From: Myxococcota bacterium
Lineage (GTDB): Bacteria; Myxococcota; B64-G9
Direction: 5' to 3'
Assembly: GCA_022710975.1 (NCBI GenBank)
Contig: JAKLGA010000001.1
Location: 310,001 to 374,000, forward strand
DNA length: 64,000 nucleotides
Shown here: in pieces, positions 55,424 through 63,500 of the stretch
Numbering within the stretch: the stretch's first letter is position 1
Layout of the letters: each line of letters begins with the position of its first letter
Position numbers and translations under genes: made by a program
Notes under the pieces: model-generated
Told to the model about the DNA's origin: nothing
Seen by the model: only the letters and a program-made list of their open reading frames with translations
The model's database searches: none

Positions 55424-55452
55424 ATCATCCCCCAGCCCGCCCCCGCCGGCAA
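55424..55452 (-). promoter_or_regulatory. Promoter of the subtilisin-sigma-caspase cassette, leaderless candidate
   Basis: On the minus strand TTGCCG (55452-55447), 17 bp and GATGAT (55429-55424). The six bases after the -10 end directly at the ATG of the protease gene, so the mRNA would start at the first codon. No ribosome binding site is present, which agrees with leaderless translation. Confidence 0.45.
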
Positions 55453-55534
55453 CCCCGCCAGCGGCCCTGGGAGGCTGGCCGGGCTTGGGGTAGGATGGGC
55501 CAGTCGCTGGCGAACGAGGGAACGGAGGCCTGTC

Positions 55535-56575
55535 ATGAGTTGCTGCGGCGAGTTCCGAGACTCCCTGGTGTGCCTGGCCTGGCTGCTGCCGGCCCTGCCG
55601 CTGGCCGCCCTGGCGGCCGGACCCGCGAAACCCACCGGGCCCGAGGGGCTGGCCCTCGAGGCCACGCCGGTGGAGGTGCTGGCCGGCCGGCTGACCGTCC
55701 AGGTGCCCAAGGGGATGCGCCTGGAGGCGCGCCAGGCGAGCATCATGGCCGCGCCCGAGGCCGGCGAGGACGAGTCGCGGCTGGTGCTCGACCACCAGGG
55801 CGTGCGCCTGGTGGTCATGGTGTACGAGCTGTACGCCCGGGTGGAGGGCGATCTGCTGGGCGCCGTGCGGGCCGACGTGTCCGCAGGGTGGGGCGCGCAG
55901 GCCAAGGACTGCAAGCTGGAGGCGCTGGCGGTGGGGAAGCCGCTCGCGGCGGTGGCCAACACCCCCCCGCGGCCCACCGGCGCCGGCCCGGCCAACCTGG
56001 TGCTAGGGGTGTACGTGCGCCACGGGGACGGCCTGGCGCAGTACCTGGCCTTCTACGTGAGCCCCGAGGGGGTCCCGGCGGCCGAGGGCTGGATCGCGCT
56101 CGCGCGGCGGATGGCGGCCACCCTCGGCCAGGGGCGGCGCGCGCTCTCCTTGACCGCCGGGGAGCGGCGGCTGCGGGGGCTGGACGGCGGCTTCCTGGTG
56201 ATCCGGACGCCGGCTGGGACCAGCCAGTCCACCCAGCAGGGGCCGGATTTCCTGGTGCACCACCTGCGCCTCGTCGCCCCGCTCGGAACGGTCGGCGCCT
56301 CCTGCGGCCTGTACCAGGGCGGCCACCCCTCCTACCAGCACCGCCAGACCGGGCTGCCCGAGGGCCAGGTCGAGCAACACAAGGGCACGCTGCTCGGCCA
56401 GGAGGTGAGCTGGCAACGCTGGCAGCGGGAGGGGCGGCACATGCTCGAGGGCATCGTCCCCATGCCAGGGAGCAACGGGCTGAACGTGCACGCCTTCTGC
56501 GGCGCCCCCACGGCCGCCGAGCTGGAGCCGCTGCGGGCCATGCTCGAGGGGTTGCGCTTCGAGGGTGGCAAGTGA
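55535..56575 (+). CDS. Secreted protein of unknown function
   Basis: 346 residues with a signal peptide (AALAAG) and GGAGG site. Two related halves of alternating beta strands are visible: residues ~45-190 (VEVLAGRLTVQVPKGMRLEA...LGVYVRHGDGLAQYLAFYVSPEG) and ~200-346, which looks like a distant duplicate (RRLRGLDGGFLVIRTPAGTSQ). No motif indicates an enzyme. TAGGAT at 55491-55496 may be its -10 box. Divergent from the protease gene and overlapping the next gene by GTGA. Confidence 0.7.
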   Translation: MSCCGEFRDSLVCLAWLLPALPLAALAAGPAKPTGPEGLALEATPVEVLAGRLTVQVPKGMRLEARQASIMAAPEAGEDESRLVLDHQGVRLVVMVYELYARVEGDLLGAVRADVSAGWGAQAKDCKLEALAVGKPLAAVANTPPRPTGAGPANLVLGVYVRHGDGLAQYLAFYVSPEGVPAAEGWIALARRMAATLGQGRRALSLTAGERRLRGLDGGFLVIRTPAGTSQSTQQGPDFLVHHLRLVAPLGTVGASCGLYQGGHPSYQHRQTGLPEGQVEQHKGTLLGQEVSWQRWQREGRHMLEGIVPMPGSNGLNVHAFCGAPTAAELEPLRAMLEGLRFEGGK

Positions 56576-57615
56576 GCCACCGCCTGGGGCTCGACGGGGC
56601 GCTCGCCCTGGCCGCCCTGGCCGCGCTGGGCTGCGGCCTGGGGGCCTGCAGCTCGGAGGGCTCGGGCTGCCCGGCCGTGGCGACCTCCGTGCGCCTGCCG
56701 GCGGACGCGGCGCCGCACGACGACTCCATGGAGTGGTGGTACTACACCGGCCACCTGTTCGCCGGGCAGCGGCGCTTCGGCTTCGAGCTGACCATCTTCC
56801 AGGTCGACGTCGGCGCGGACCTGTCGTACATCGGCCACGCGGCGCTGACCGATCTCGAGCGCGGCGAGCACGTCTACGCCCAGGACATCATCACCCGGGC
56901 GGAGCTCTACCCGCGCTTCGACCTGGCGGTGGGACCCTGGAGCATGCGCGCGGAGGGCCAGACAGACCGCCTGGAGTTCGGCCTCGAGCGCTACGCGCTC
57001 TCCCTCGAGCTCGTGCCCGAGAAGCCGCCCGCCATCCACGGCGGGGACGGGCTGATCGACATGGGCTCGGACAAGACCTCCTTCTACTACTCCAAGACTC
57101 GCCTGCGGGCCGCGGGCAGCCTGAGCCTGGACGGCCAGGCGCTGGCGGTCAGCGGCCAGGCCTGGATGGACCACCAGTGGGGAGACTTCGACGTGTTCGG
57201 CTCGGACGGCTGGGACTGGTTCAGCCTGCAGCTCGAGGACGGCTGGGAGCTGATGCTGTTCCTGCTGCACTTCACCGACGGCCACGTCGACATCACCGGC
57301 GGCACCCTGGTGTCCCCGGAGGGCTGCGCGCGCGAGTTCACCGACTTCGAGATCCAGGCCACGGGCGAGTGGGTGAGCCCGCACACCGGCGCGGTCTATC
57401 CCCACGGCTGGACGCTGTCGGTGCCCGACGAGGGCCTCGAGCTCGTCATCACGCCTGCGCTGGCGGACCAGGAGGTCGACTCCCGCGCCACCACCCTCAA
57501 CGTGTACTGGGAGGGCGCGGTGGACGTGGCCGGCACCCACCGCGGCGCCGCGACCGCGGGCCTGGGCTACGTCGAGCTGGCGGGCTACAGCGCCTGGGGG
57601 CCGGAGAGCCCCTGA
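56572..57615 (+). CDS. CrtC/AttH-like lipocalin-fold lipoprotein
   Basis: 347 residues, GTG start coupled to the previous stop (GTGA), GAGGGTGG upstream. Signal peptide with lipobox LGAC. EWWYYTGHLF near the mature N-terminus is the hallmark of the CrtC/AttH family (carotenoid 1,2-hydratase and relatives), followed by GFELTIFQVD, SGQAWMDHQWGDF with the conserved MDHxWG, and WDWFSLQLEDG. In carotenoid producers CrtC hydrates carotenoid ends; many secreted homologues have unknown substrates, and no carotenoid genes are present nearby. Lipocalin-like binding or hydration of a hydrophobic ligand is the best guess. Confidence 0.82.
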   Translation: MSHRLGLDGALALAALAALGCGLGACSSEGSGCPAVATSVRLPADAAPHDDSMEWWYYTGHLFAGQRRFGFELTIFQVDVGADLSYIGHAALTDLERGEHVYAQDIITRAELYPRFDLAVGPWSMRAEGQTDRLEFGLERYALSLELVPEKPPAIHGGDGLIDMGSDKTSFYYSKTRLRAAGSLSLDGQALAVSGQAWMDHQWGDFDVFGSDGWDWFSLQLEDGWELMLFLLHFTDGHVDITGGTLVSPEGCAREFTDFEIQATGEWVSPHTGAVYPHGWTLSVPDEGLELVITPALADQEVDSRATTLNVYWEGAVDVAGTHRGAATAGLGYVELAGYSAWGPESP

Positions 57616-57690
57616 GCCGCGGTCCGTTCCCGCGGTTCGTCCTGGGGCCGAGAGCGCGAGCCTGGGTCCGCCTGAATCGTCAGGAAGAGA

Positions 57691-57719
57691 GGTCCCGGTC
57701 ACGGATCGCTGACCGGACC
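57691..57719 (+). terminator. Possible hairpin terminator after the lipocalin gene
   Basis: GGTCC-C-GGTCA (57691-57701) pairs with TGACCGGACC (57710-57719), leaving one bulged base and an 8-nt loop. A smaller CCTGA-ATCG-TCAGG hairpin precedes it at 57671-57684. No U-tract follows. Confidence 0.4.
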
Positions 57720-57733
57720 GCCAAACTCTGGCC

Positions 57734-57762
57734 TTGACAATTATGAGCATATGTTCAATAAG
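57734..57762 (+). promoter_or_regulatory. Promoter with an ArsR-like palindrome
   Basis: A consensus TTGACA lies at 57734-57739, followed by AATAAG after 17 bp (57757-57762). The spacer contains TGAGCATATGTTCA, an inverted repeat around CATATG with one mismatched pair (57744-57757), of the type bound by ArsR/SmtB-family and related metal-sensing repressors. It controls the UPF0251-NifX pair. Confidence 0.5.
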
Positions 57763-57780
57763 GCAGCCTGGAGGTGAGCC

Positions 57781-58191
57781 GTGCCGCGACCCCCCTGTTG
57801 CCGCCGGGTGTCCGGGAGCCCGGCCGCCAGCGTGTTCAAGCCCGCGGGCATCCCGGCCCGCGAGCTGGACGAGGTGGTGCTGGCGCTCGACGAGTTCGAG
57901 GCGCTGCGCCTGGCTGACCTCGAGGGCCTGTACCAGGAACAGGCCGCGGAGCGGATGGGGGTCTCCCGACCCACGTTCGGCCGCATCCTCGACGCGGCCC
58001 ACCGCAAGCTGGCCGATGTCCTGGTGCACGGGCACGCCCTGCGCATCGAGGGTGGGCCGGTGGCCTGCGCGGGGCCCCGCGCATGCTGTCGCTGGCACGA
58101 TGGAAGAGAAACCGACGAGGCGCCGCAGCGGTCGGGCAAGGGCCCGGGCCGCCGCTGCCGGCGCCGCGGATCACCCGAGGAGGACCGATGA
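57781..58191 (+). CDS. UPF0251/DUF134 putative DNA-binding protein
   Basis: 136 residues, GTG start with GGAGG upstream. The N-terminus MPRPPCCRRV and the sequence LALDEFEALRLADLEGLYQEQAAERMGVSRPTFGRI (in two stretches) are diagnostic of UPF0251/DUF134, which contains a sigma-region-4-like helix-turn-helix. Members often pair with dinitrogenase-iron-molybdenum-cofactor-like proteins, as here. The C-terminal ~40 residues are basic and Cys-containing (ACCRWHDGRE). A regulatory role on its own operon is likely. The palindrome in the promoter is a candidate site. Confidence 0.85.
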   Translation: MPRPPCCRRVSGSPAASVFKPAGIPARELDEVVLALDEFEALRLADLEGLYQEQAAERMGVSRPTFGRILDAAHRKLADVLVHGHALRIEGGPVACAGPRACCRWHDGRETDEAPQRSGKGPGRRCRRRGSPEEDR

Positions 58192-58559
58192 ACCTGTGCA
58201 TTCCGGTGGAAGAGGATCTCGGCCTGAAGAGCCTGGTGTGCGCCCACTTCGGCTCCGCCCCGCTGTTCCTGATCGTGGACACGGACAGCCTGGCCTGCCG
58301 GCCGGTGGTGAACCAGAACCAGCACCACGGCCACGGCATGTGCATGCCGCTGCAGTCGCTCTCCGGCGAGCAGCTCGATGGCATGGTGGTGGGCGGGATC
58401 GGCATGGGCGCCCTGAACAAGCTCATGGCGGCCGGCATCCAGGTGTTCATGGCCCAGCACCCCACCGTGGAGGAGACCCTGGCGGCCTTCAAGGCGGGCC
58501 AGCTCCAGGTGGTCCAGCCCGGCCAGGCCTGCGCCCACCATGGGCACCAGCACGGCTGA
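58188..58559 (+). CDS. NifX/NifB-C-terminal-like (dinitrogenase cofactor) family protein
   Basis: 123 residues, ATG overlapping the UPF0251 stop, GGAGGA upstream. The family core runs from NLCIPVEEDLGLKSLVCAHFGSAPLF (split in two) through LDGMVVGGIGMGALNKL to the C-terminus. Two His-rich stretches (QHHGHGMCM near the middle and AHHGHQHG at the tail) suggest metal binding. No nitrogenase genes are present, so this is one of the stand-alone proteins thought to handle metals or cofactor precursors. Confidence 0.85.
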   Translation: MNLCIPVEEDLGLKSLVCAHFGSAPLFLIVDTDSLACRPVVNQNQHHGHGMCMPLQSLSGEQLDGMVVGGIGMGALNKLMAAGIQVFMAQHPTVEETLAAFKAGQLQVVQPGQACAHHGHQHG

Positions 58560-58604
58560 GCGCGGCCCGCGGGGGGGCTGGTCTGCGGGCGCGACGTGGG
58601 TAAA

Positions 58605-59132
58605 ATGGCACTTGTGAGACGTATCCCTGGCTCCCGGAGCCTCCCCGGCTGGCCGCTCGCGGCGCTGCGGGACGCCTGCCTGGTGGCCGCGCTGGCCTCC
58701 GGGCTGGGCCTCGCGGTGAACGCGCTCCGGCCGGGCGGCCTGCCGCTCCTGGCCGAAAAGGAGTACGAGATCCTGGTACCCTGCTCCGAGGTCCAGGGCG
58801 AGGCGGACGCGCTCGAGCCCGACCATCCGGCCCTGCGGGAGGCGCGCACGCTGCTGCTCGACGCGCGCTCCGCCGAGGAGTTCCAGGCCTGGCACGCGCC
58901 CGGGGCCACGCACCTGCCCTACGACTACCTGGAGCCGGTCTCGCCCGGGGCCCTGAAGCGCGTGCTGCAGAGCGGCGCGGCCCGGGTGGTGGTGATCGGC
59001 GACGGGGCGGATCCCGACTCGGGCGAGCAGCTCGCCCGCGAGCTGGCCGGCAAGGGCATCCGCCACGTGGGCTACGTGCGCGGCGGGGCCGCCGCGCTGC
59101 GCCAGGCCGGGGCCGCCGGGAGGGCGCCTTGA
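58605..59132 (+). CDS. Membrane-anchored rhodanese-like protein
   Basis: 175 residues from this ATG. One N-terminal membrane segment (ACLVAALASGLGLAV), then a rhodanese-like domain: TLLLDARSAEEFQAWHAPGATHLPYD is its signature (split here), and residues VVVIGDGADPDSGEQLARELAGKG follow. Where active rhodaneses have Cys, this protein has Gly-Asp-Gly (IGDGAD), so sulfur transfer is unlikely and a binding role is favoured. Start is unsure: TAAAAT at 58601-58606 resembles a -10 box and would put the transcript start at GTG 58614, giving a leaderless mRNA. The stop overlaps the next gene (TTGA). Confidence 0.75.
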   Translation: MALVRRIPGSRSLPGWPLAALRDACLVAALASGLGLAVNALRPGGLPLLAEKEYEILVPCSEVQGEADALEPDHPALREARTLLLDARSAEEFQAWHAPGATHLPYDYLEPVSPGALKRVLQSGAARVVVIGDGADPDSGEQLARELAGKGIRHVGYVRGGAAALRQAGAAGRAP

Positions 59133-59614
59133 AGCGCTGCCTGGCGTGGCGCGGCCACCCCTGGCTGGCGCTGCCCGCGCGCGTCTACCTGGCGGCCGTG
59201 TTCCTGCTGGCCTGCTGGCACAAGCTCGCCCACCCGGAGTCCTTCGCGGTCGACATCGCCACCTACCAGATCCTCCCGCTCGCCCTGGTGAACCCGCTCG
59301 CCATCGCCCTGCCCTGGGTGGAGCTCGCGGCCGGGCTGCTGCTGCTCGTGGGGTTCCGGGCGCGGGCCGCGGCCCTGCTGGTCGCGGGCATGATGCTCAT
59401 GTTCAGCGTGGCCATCGCGCTGGCGCTCTCGAAGGGCCTGGACATGTCGTGCGGCTGCTTCGCCTCCCAGGGCGCGGCGGAGGACCCCATCTCCGGGCTG
59501 ACCGTGCTGCCGGATCTCGGCTGGCTGCTGCTGGCCGTGTACGTGTTCCTGTGCGACCACACCCCGGTGGGGCTCGACGGGTGGCTCGCGCGGCGGAGAG
59601 AGGAGAAGCCATGA
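59129..59614 (+). CDS. MauE/DoxX-like membrane protein
   Basis: 161 residues, TTG start with GGGAGGG upstream. Four membrane segments (~14-32, ~53-75, ~78-99, ~122-140), as in MauE/DoxX proteins. A Cys pair, MSCGCF, in the third loop, and Lys-Leu in ACWHKLAHP near the first loop, match the MauE pattern. MauE homologues support disulfide formation in periplasmic redox proteins. The flanking genes encode a rhodanese-like and a DsbA-like protein, which supports a redox role. Stop and next start overlap. Confidence 0.82.
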   Translation: MKRCLAWRGHPWLALPARVYLAAVFLLACWHKLAHPESFAVDIATYQILPLALVNPLAIALPWVELAAGLLLLVGFRARAAALLVAGMMLMFSVAIALALSKGLDMSCGCFASQGAAEDPISGLTVLPDLGWLLLAVYVFLCDHTPVGLDGWLARRREEKP

Positions 59615-60447
59615 GGAGCGGACTCCTGCTCGTGGGCCTGGCCTGGCTGGCGCTGGCGGCGCCCGCCCGGGCCGGGGCCCCGGCCTGCGACGCCCTGCCG
59701 CCCGAGCTCCGGGCCAGGGCCGTCGAGGCCCTGGACAGGCTGCACCCCTACGACGGCTGCGACCAGACCTTCACCCGCTGCCTGGCGGAGACGCCGCCCG
59801 CCCCGGTGGTGCTGCGCCTGGCCGCGGAGGTGTGCCGGCGGGTCCAGGCCGGGCAGGACGTGAAGTCCATCGAGCACGCGCTCGGCAAGCGCGCCCGCAG
59901 CGTGCTGGGCCTCGGCAAGAAGGCGAGCATCACCCTCGACGAGGCCTGCCGGGCGGGCGAGCCCGGCGCCCCCGTGGTCATCGCGGTGTACGCCTGCGCC
60001 CGCTGCCCGTTCTGCGCGGTGCTCGTGCCCGCGCTGCACCGGGCGGTGACCGTCGGGCCGCTCCAGGGCAAGGCCCGGCTGTACTACCGACCCTTCCCCA
60101 TCAAGGACCACCCCTTCTCCGCCGAGGGCGGCCTGGCCATGGTGGCCGCGGCCCGCCTGGGCCAGTTCTGGCCCGAGGTGCTCGACATCTACGCCCGCTT
60201 CGCCGAGTTCAGCCCGGACAGGCTGGCCGGGTGGGCCGCCGGGCTGGGCCTGCCGCGGGGGGAGTTCGAGGCCCTGCTGGCGGACCCCGCCACCCGCGCG
60301 GCACTGGTCGCGTCCAAGCAGGAGGGCGTGCGCAACAAGGTCAAGGTCACCCCCACCCTGTTCCTGGACGGGGTCGAGTATGTGCACGAGCTGAAGGTCG
60401 AGGCCGTCATCGACGTGGTGGAGGAGCTCTTCGAGCGCGCGCGCTGA
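59611..60447 (+). CDS. Secreted DsbA-like thioredoxin-fold protein
   Basis: 278 residues, signal peptide ending ARAG, GGAGAAG site. N-terminal ~100 residues include four Cys. The thioredoxin fold begins near 118: VVIAVYACARCPFCAVLVPAL with the active-site Cys132-Pro-Phe-Cys135, preceded by an extra Cys129, and the cis-Pro in VTPTLFLDG near 249. The DsbA-type helical insertion sits between. It is expected to oxidise or isomerise disulfides in secreted proteins, fitting the very large number of Cys-rich lipoproteins in this window. Confidence 0.85.
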   Translation: MRSGLLLVGLAWLALAAPARAGAPACDALPPELRARAVEALDRLHPYDGCDQTFTRCLAETPPAPVVLRLAAEVCRRVQAGQDVKSIEHALGKRARSVLGLGKKASITLDEACRAGEPGAPVVIAVYACARCPFCAVLVPALHRAVTVGPLQGKARLYYRPFPIKDHPFSAEGGLAMVAAARLGQFWPEVLDIYARFAEFSPDRLAGWAAGLGLPRGEFEALLADPATRAALVASKQEGVRNKVKVTPTLFLDGVEYVHELKVEAVIDVVEELFERAR

Positions 60448-60512
60448 TCCGCGCGTGCCAGGCGGCGCAGGGCTGTGCGGGGGTGGAGGCCGGGGCGAGG
60501 AGGCGGGCCCGC

Positions 60513-63500
60513 TCAGAAGCTCGAGCCCAGGCCGATCGAGATGCGGAAGCTCTTGGGCTCGGTCTCCGAGTAGCGCGGGTCGTTCGGGTAGTTGTCCACG
60601 TACACCCGGTCGTCGTTGACCTCGAAGCGCCCGGCGATCTCGTTCAGCCCGTAGCTCAGCCGCACGAAGCTGTTCCAGATGTTGTCGTTGGAGAAGTAGC
60701 CCTTGAGCTTCAGCGTCATGCCCACGTCGTACAGCATGTAGTTGCCGTTCTTGGAGGCGATGTCCACGAAGGGCCGCTCGCGCCGCACCGTGCCGCGCTT
60801 GACCATGGGATCCCAGGGGCTGTTGTCGTCCGGCCTGATGTTGCCGTAGGGGTCGGTGACCAGCTCGCCGGTGTAGCCCCACAGGTTGCCGGCCGTGCCG
60901 AACAGCTCGCAGTACAGGTCGGTGAAGAAGAACGGCCCCATCTTCAGCCCCATCTCCTTGTAGATGGGGAAGCGGTACATCAGCGACATGATCAGCATGG
61001 TCTCGCCGCCCAGCGAGAAGTCCTCGTAGCCGGCGAACTCGTGGGTGGTGGACTGGGTCGGCACCCACCGCATCGGGTGCAGCGAGCCGGCGAAGAACTC
61101 GTCGAAGCGGTCCACGTTGCGGTTCTGCCAGCCGCCGCGGAAGTGGAACTCGAGGGTGTGGCCGGCGTCGCGGTTCCACCAGGTCACCGGGATGGACTCG
61201 GTGTAGCCGAGCTGCAGCTCGTGGTAGTTGTAGTCGTCCGAGTGATCGCCCGGCGGGTTGATGCGCCCGAGCCACTCCACGTCGGCGAAGCTCTTGGTGG
61301 GCAGGCCGGTGCGGGTGAACACGTACTCCAGCATGAGGTTGCGTCCGCGCGGGTTGATGATCCCGTAGTAGGACGGCAGCGCGTTCGTGTACTCCAGGGT
61401 CAGGCGGTAGGAGTTGTTGGTCAGGTAGGCCTGGGCCTTGTCGTTCGAGCGCCCCTGGCCGGTGATGTAGCGGTAGTCGTAGTTGGCCGAGATCGACAGC
61501 GTGTTGGTGATGGGGAAGTCGATGCTGATGGCGGCCAGGTCGTAGGACTGGCGGTTCTTGTAGGTCAGCGGCGCCTCGAAGTGGAACTCCGGGTCGCCGT
61601 AGGTGTTGTTCTCCAGGTAGCCGGCGCTCATGCCCTGGGAGAAGTCGTAGTTGATGTCGGCGTGTAGGTAGACCAGGCCGATGGTCGGGTACCACATCGC
61701 GTTCTCGTAACCGATGTAGTAGTAGGTGCTCTGGCCGAGCAGCGCCTGGGCGAACAGGGTGTGCTTGTCCAGCATGTCGCTCATGAAGGCGGCCGCGCCG
61801 AGCTGCAGGCCGCGGCTCTCGTAGATGAGCAGCGGCAGCCCGATGGGCGGGGCCCAGTTCGACGGGGCGAACGGGTTGTAGGACTCGCTCTTGTCGCGGA
61901 TCTCGGGCAGCGGCTCGTGGTAGGCCAGGTTGCGGGCCACCTCCTCCGCGGTGAAGTCGTAGCCGGCGTCCACCACCTGGTTGTAGAAGTTCTCCTTCTT
62001 CAGCCCGTGGATCTCGAAGCGCAGCGAGGTGAAGTAGGCGTAGAGCAGGTTCCCGTTGGGGGTCAGCCACGGGGTGTAGGCGCCGCCCAGCACGTTGGTG
62101 AGCTGCTTGACCTCGCGCTTGGCCAGGTCGAGCTGGTAGATGTTGAACACGCCGCTGCGGTCCGAGCTGTAGATGACGGACTTGCCGTCCGGGGCGAACT
62201 TGCCGTCGCGGTCCTCGGCCCGGTCCCAGGTCAGCGGCTCGAGCCCGCTGCCGTCGGCGTTGATCCACCACACGTCCTGCTGGTTGTTGCGGAACATGTC
62301 GAGCACGATCTTCTGGCTGTCCGGGCTCCAGGAGGGCTGCCCGAGCAGCGTGCCGTCGTGCTTCTTGATGAGCCAGGTGATGCAGTTCTCGCGCGGCTCG
62401 CCGTCGATCTCGCACTTGCCTTCCTTGGTCACCTCGCGGGCGTTGGCCGGCATGACGCCCAGCCAGTTCTGGCCGTCGAAGAAGTGGATGAAGGCGATGC
62501 GGGTGCCGTCCGGGGAGTAGGCCGCCAGCTCCACCCGCAGCTTCTTGGTCAGCCGGGTGACGTCCTCGGTCTCGATGTCGTACTCGTACAGATCCAGGCG
62601 CTGGTAGCCGTCCAGCTCGATGCAGGGCAGGTAGGCGCTGCCGCAGAAGCCCGGGTAGAGCACCTTCTTCGAGTCCGGGCTGAAGTCGAAGCTGCCCTCG
62701 TAGGACGGCTCGGAGCCCGGCAGCACCTTGGTGTCCTCGCCCAGCTTCTCGTTGACCTTCTTGCCCAGGTAGCGGCCGGCGAACACCGGCCAGTCCTCGA
62801 CCGCCAGGGGGTAGAGGGTGATGCCCATCTCGCTGGCGAAGGCGGTGTACTTGCCGTCCGGCGAGGAGCGCGGCCACAGGTTGAAGCCCGGGCGGGGGCC
62901 GAACTTGGCCCGGCGCTGGCGCCGATCGAGCCAGGCGGTCTTGGGCTTCTCCTTCTTGCGGGCCTCCTCGAGCTCCTTCTTCTCCTCCTCGTCCGCGGGG
63001 ACGGGGTCCTCCTGGTAGCGGCGGCCCATCTCCACCTTGACCCGGCCGTCCGCGGCCCGCTCGACGACGTCGAGCTCCTCCTCGCGGGAGGTGGTGAAGA
63101 GCTTCCGCCCTACGTGCTCGGCCTTCAGGATGGGCTCGATCTGGCGGTTGTAGCGGTCCTTCATCCACTTGATGTAGCCGTCGAACAGCGCCTTGCCGTC
63201 CACCCCGAGCACGTCCTCGAGGTTCTTGTCCCAGTTGGTGTAGCCGTTGCGGGAGTTGTTCAGCGCGAGCTGGGCGTACTTCTCGGCGCCGAAGTTCTCC
63301 TGGACGTACAGGCCCATGGAGTAGCCCTGCTGGTAGCCCTTCTCGCCGTCGAAGCGGCTGGAGAAGTAGGCGTTCGACATCTCGTCGTAGGTGAGGAAGG
63401 TCTCCTCCAGCACGGCCATGCGCAGGTGCATGTCGCGCGAGGTGGTCCACCAGTTGAAGCCGGTCATGTGGTCGCTGTACTCGGCGATGCCCTCGATCCA

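Noticed and set aside
57616-57780. Small RNA or tRNA gene in the gap before the UPF0251 gene
   Set aside because: The two small hairpins lack the cloverleaf spacing, T-loop and CCA-like end of a tRNA, and no promoter precedes them.
58188-58559. Nitrogenase cofactor role
   Set aside because: No nif genes are nearby, and stand-alone members of this family occur widely in non-fixing bacteria.
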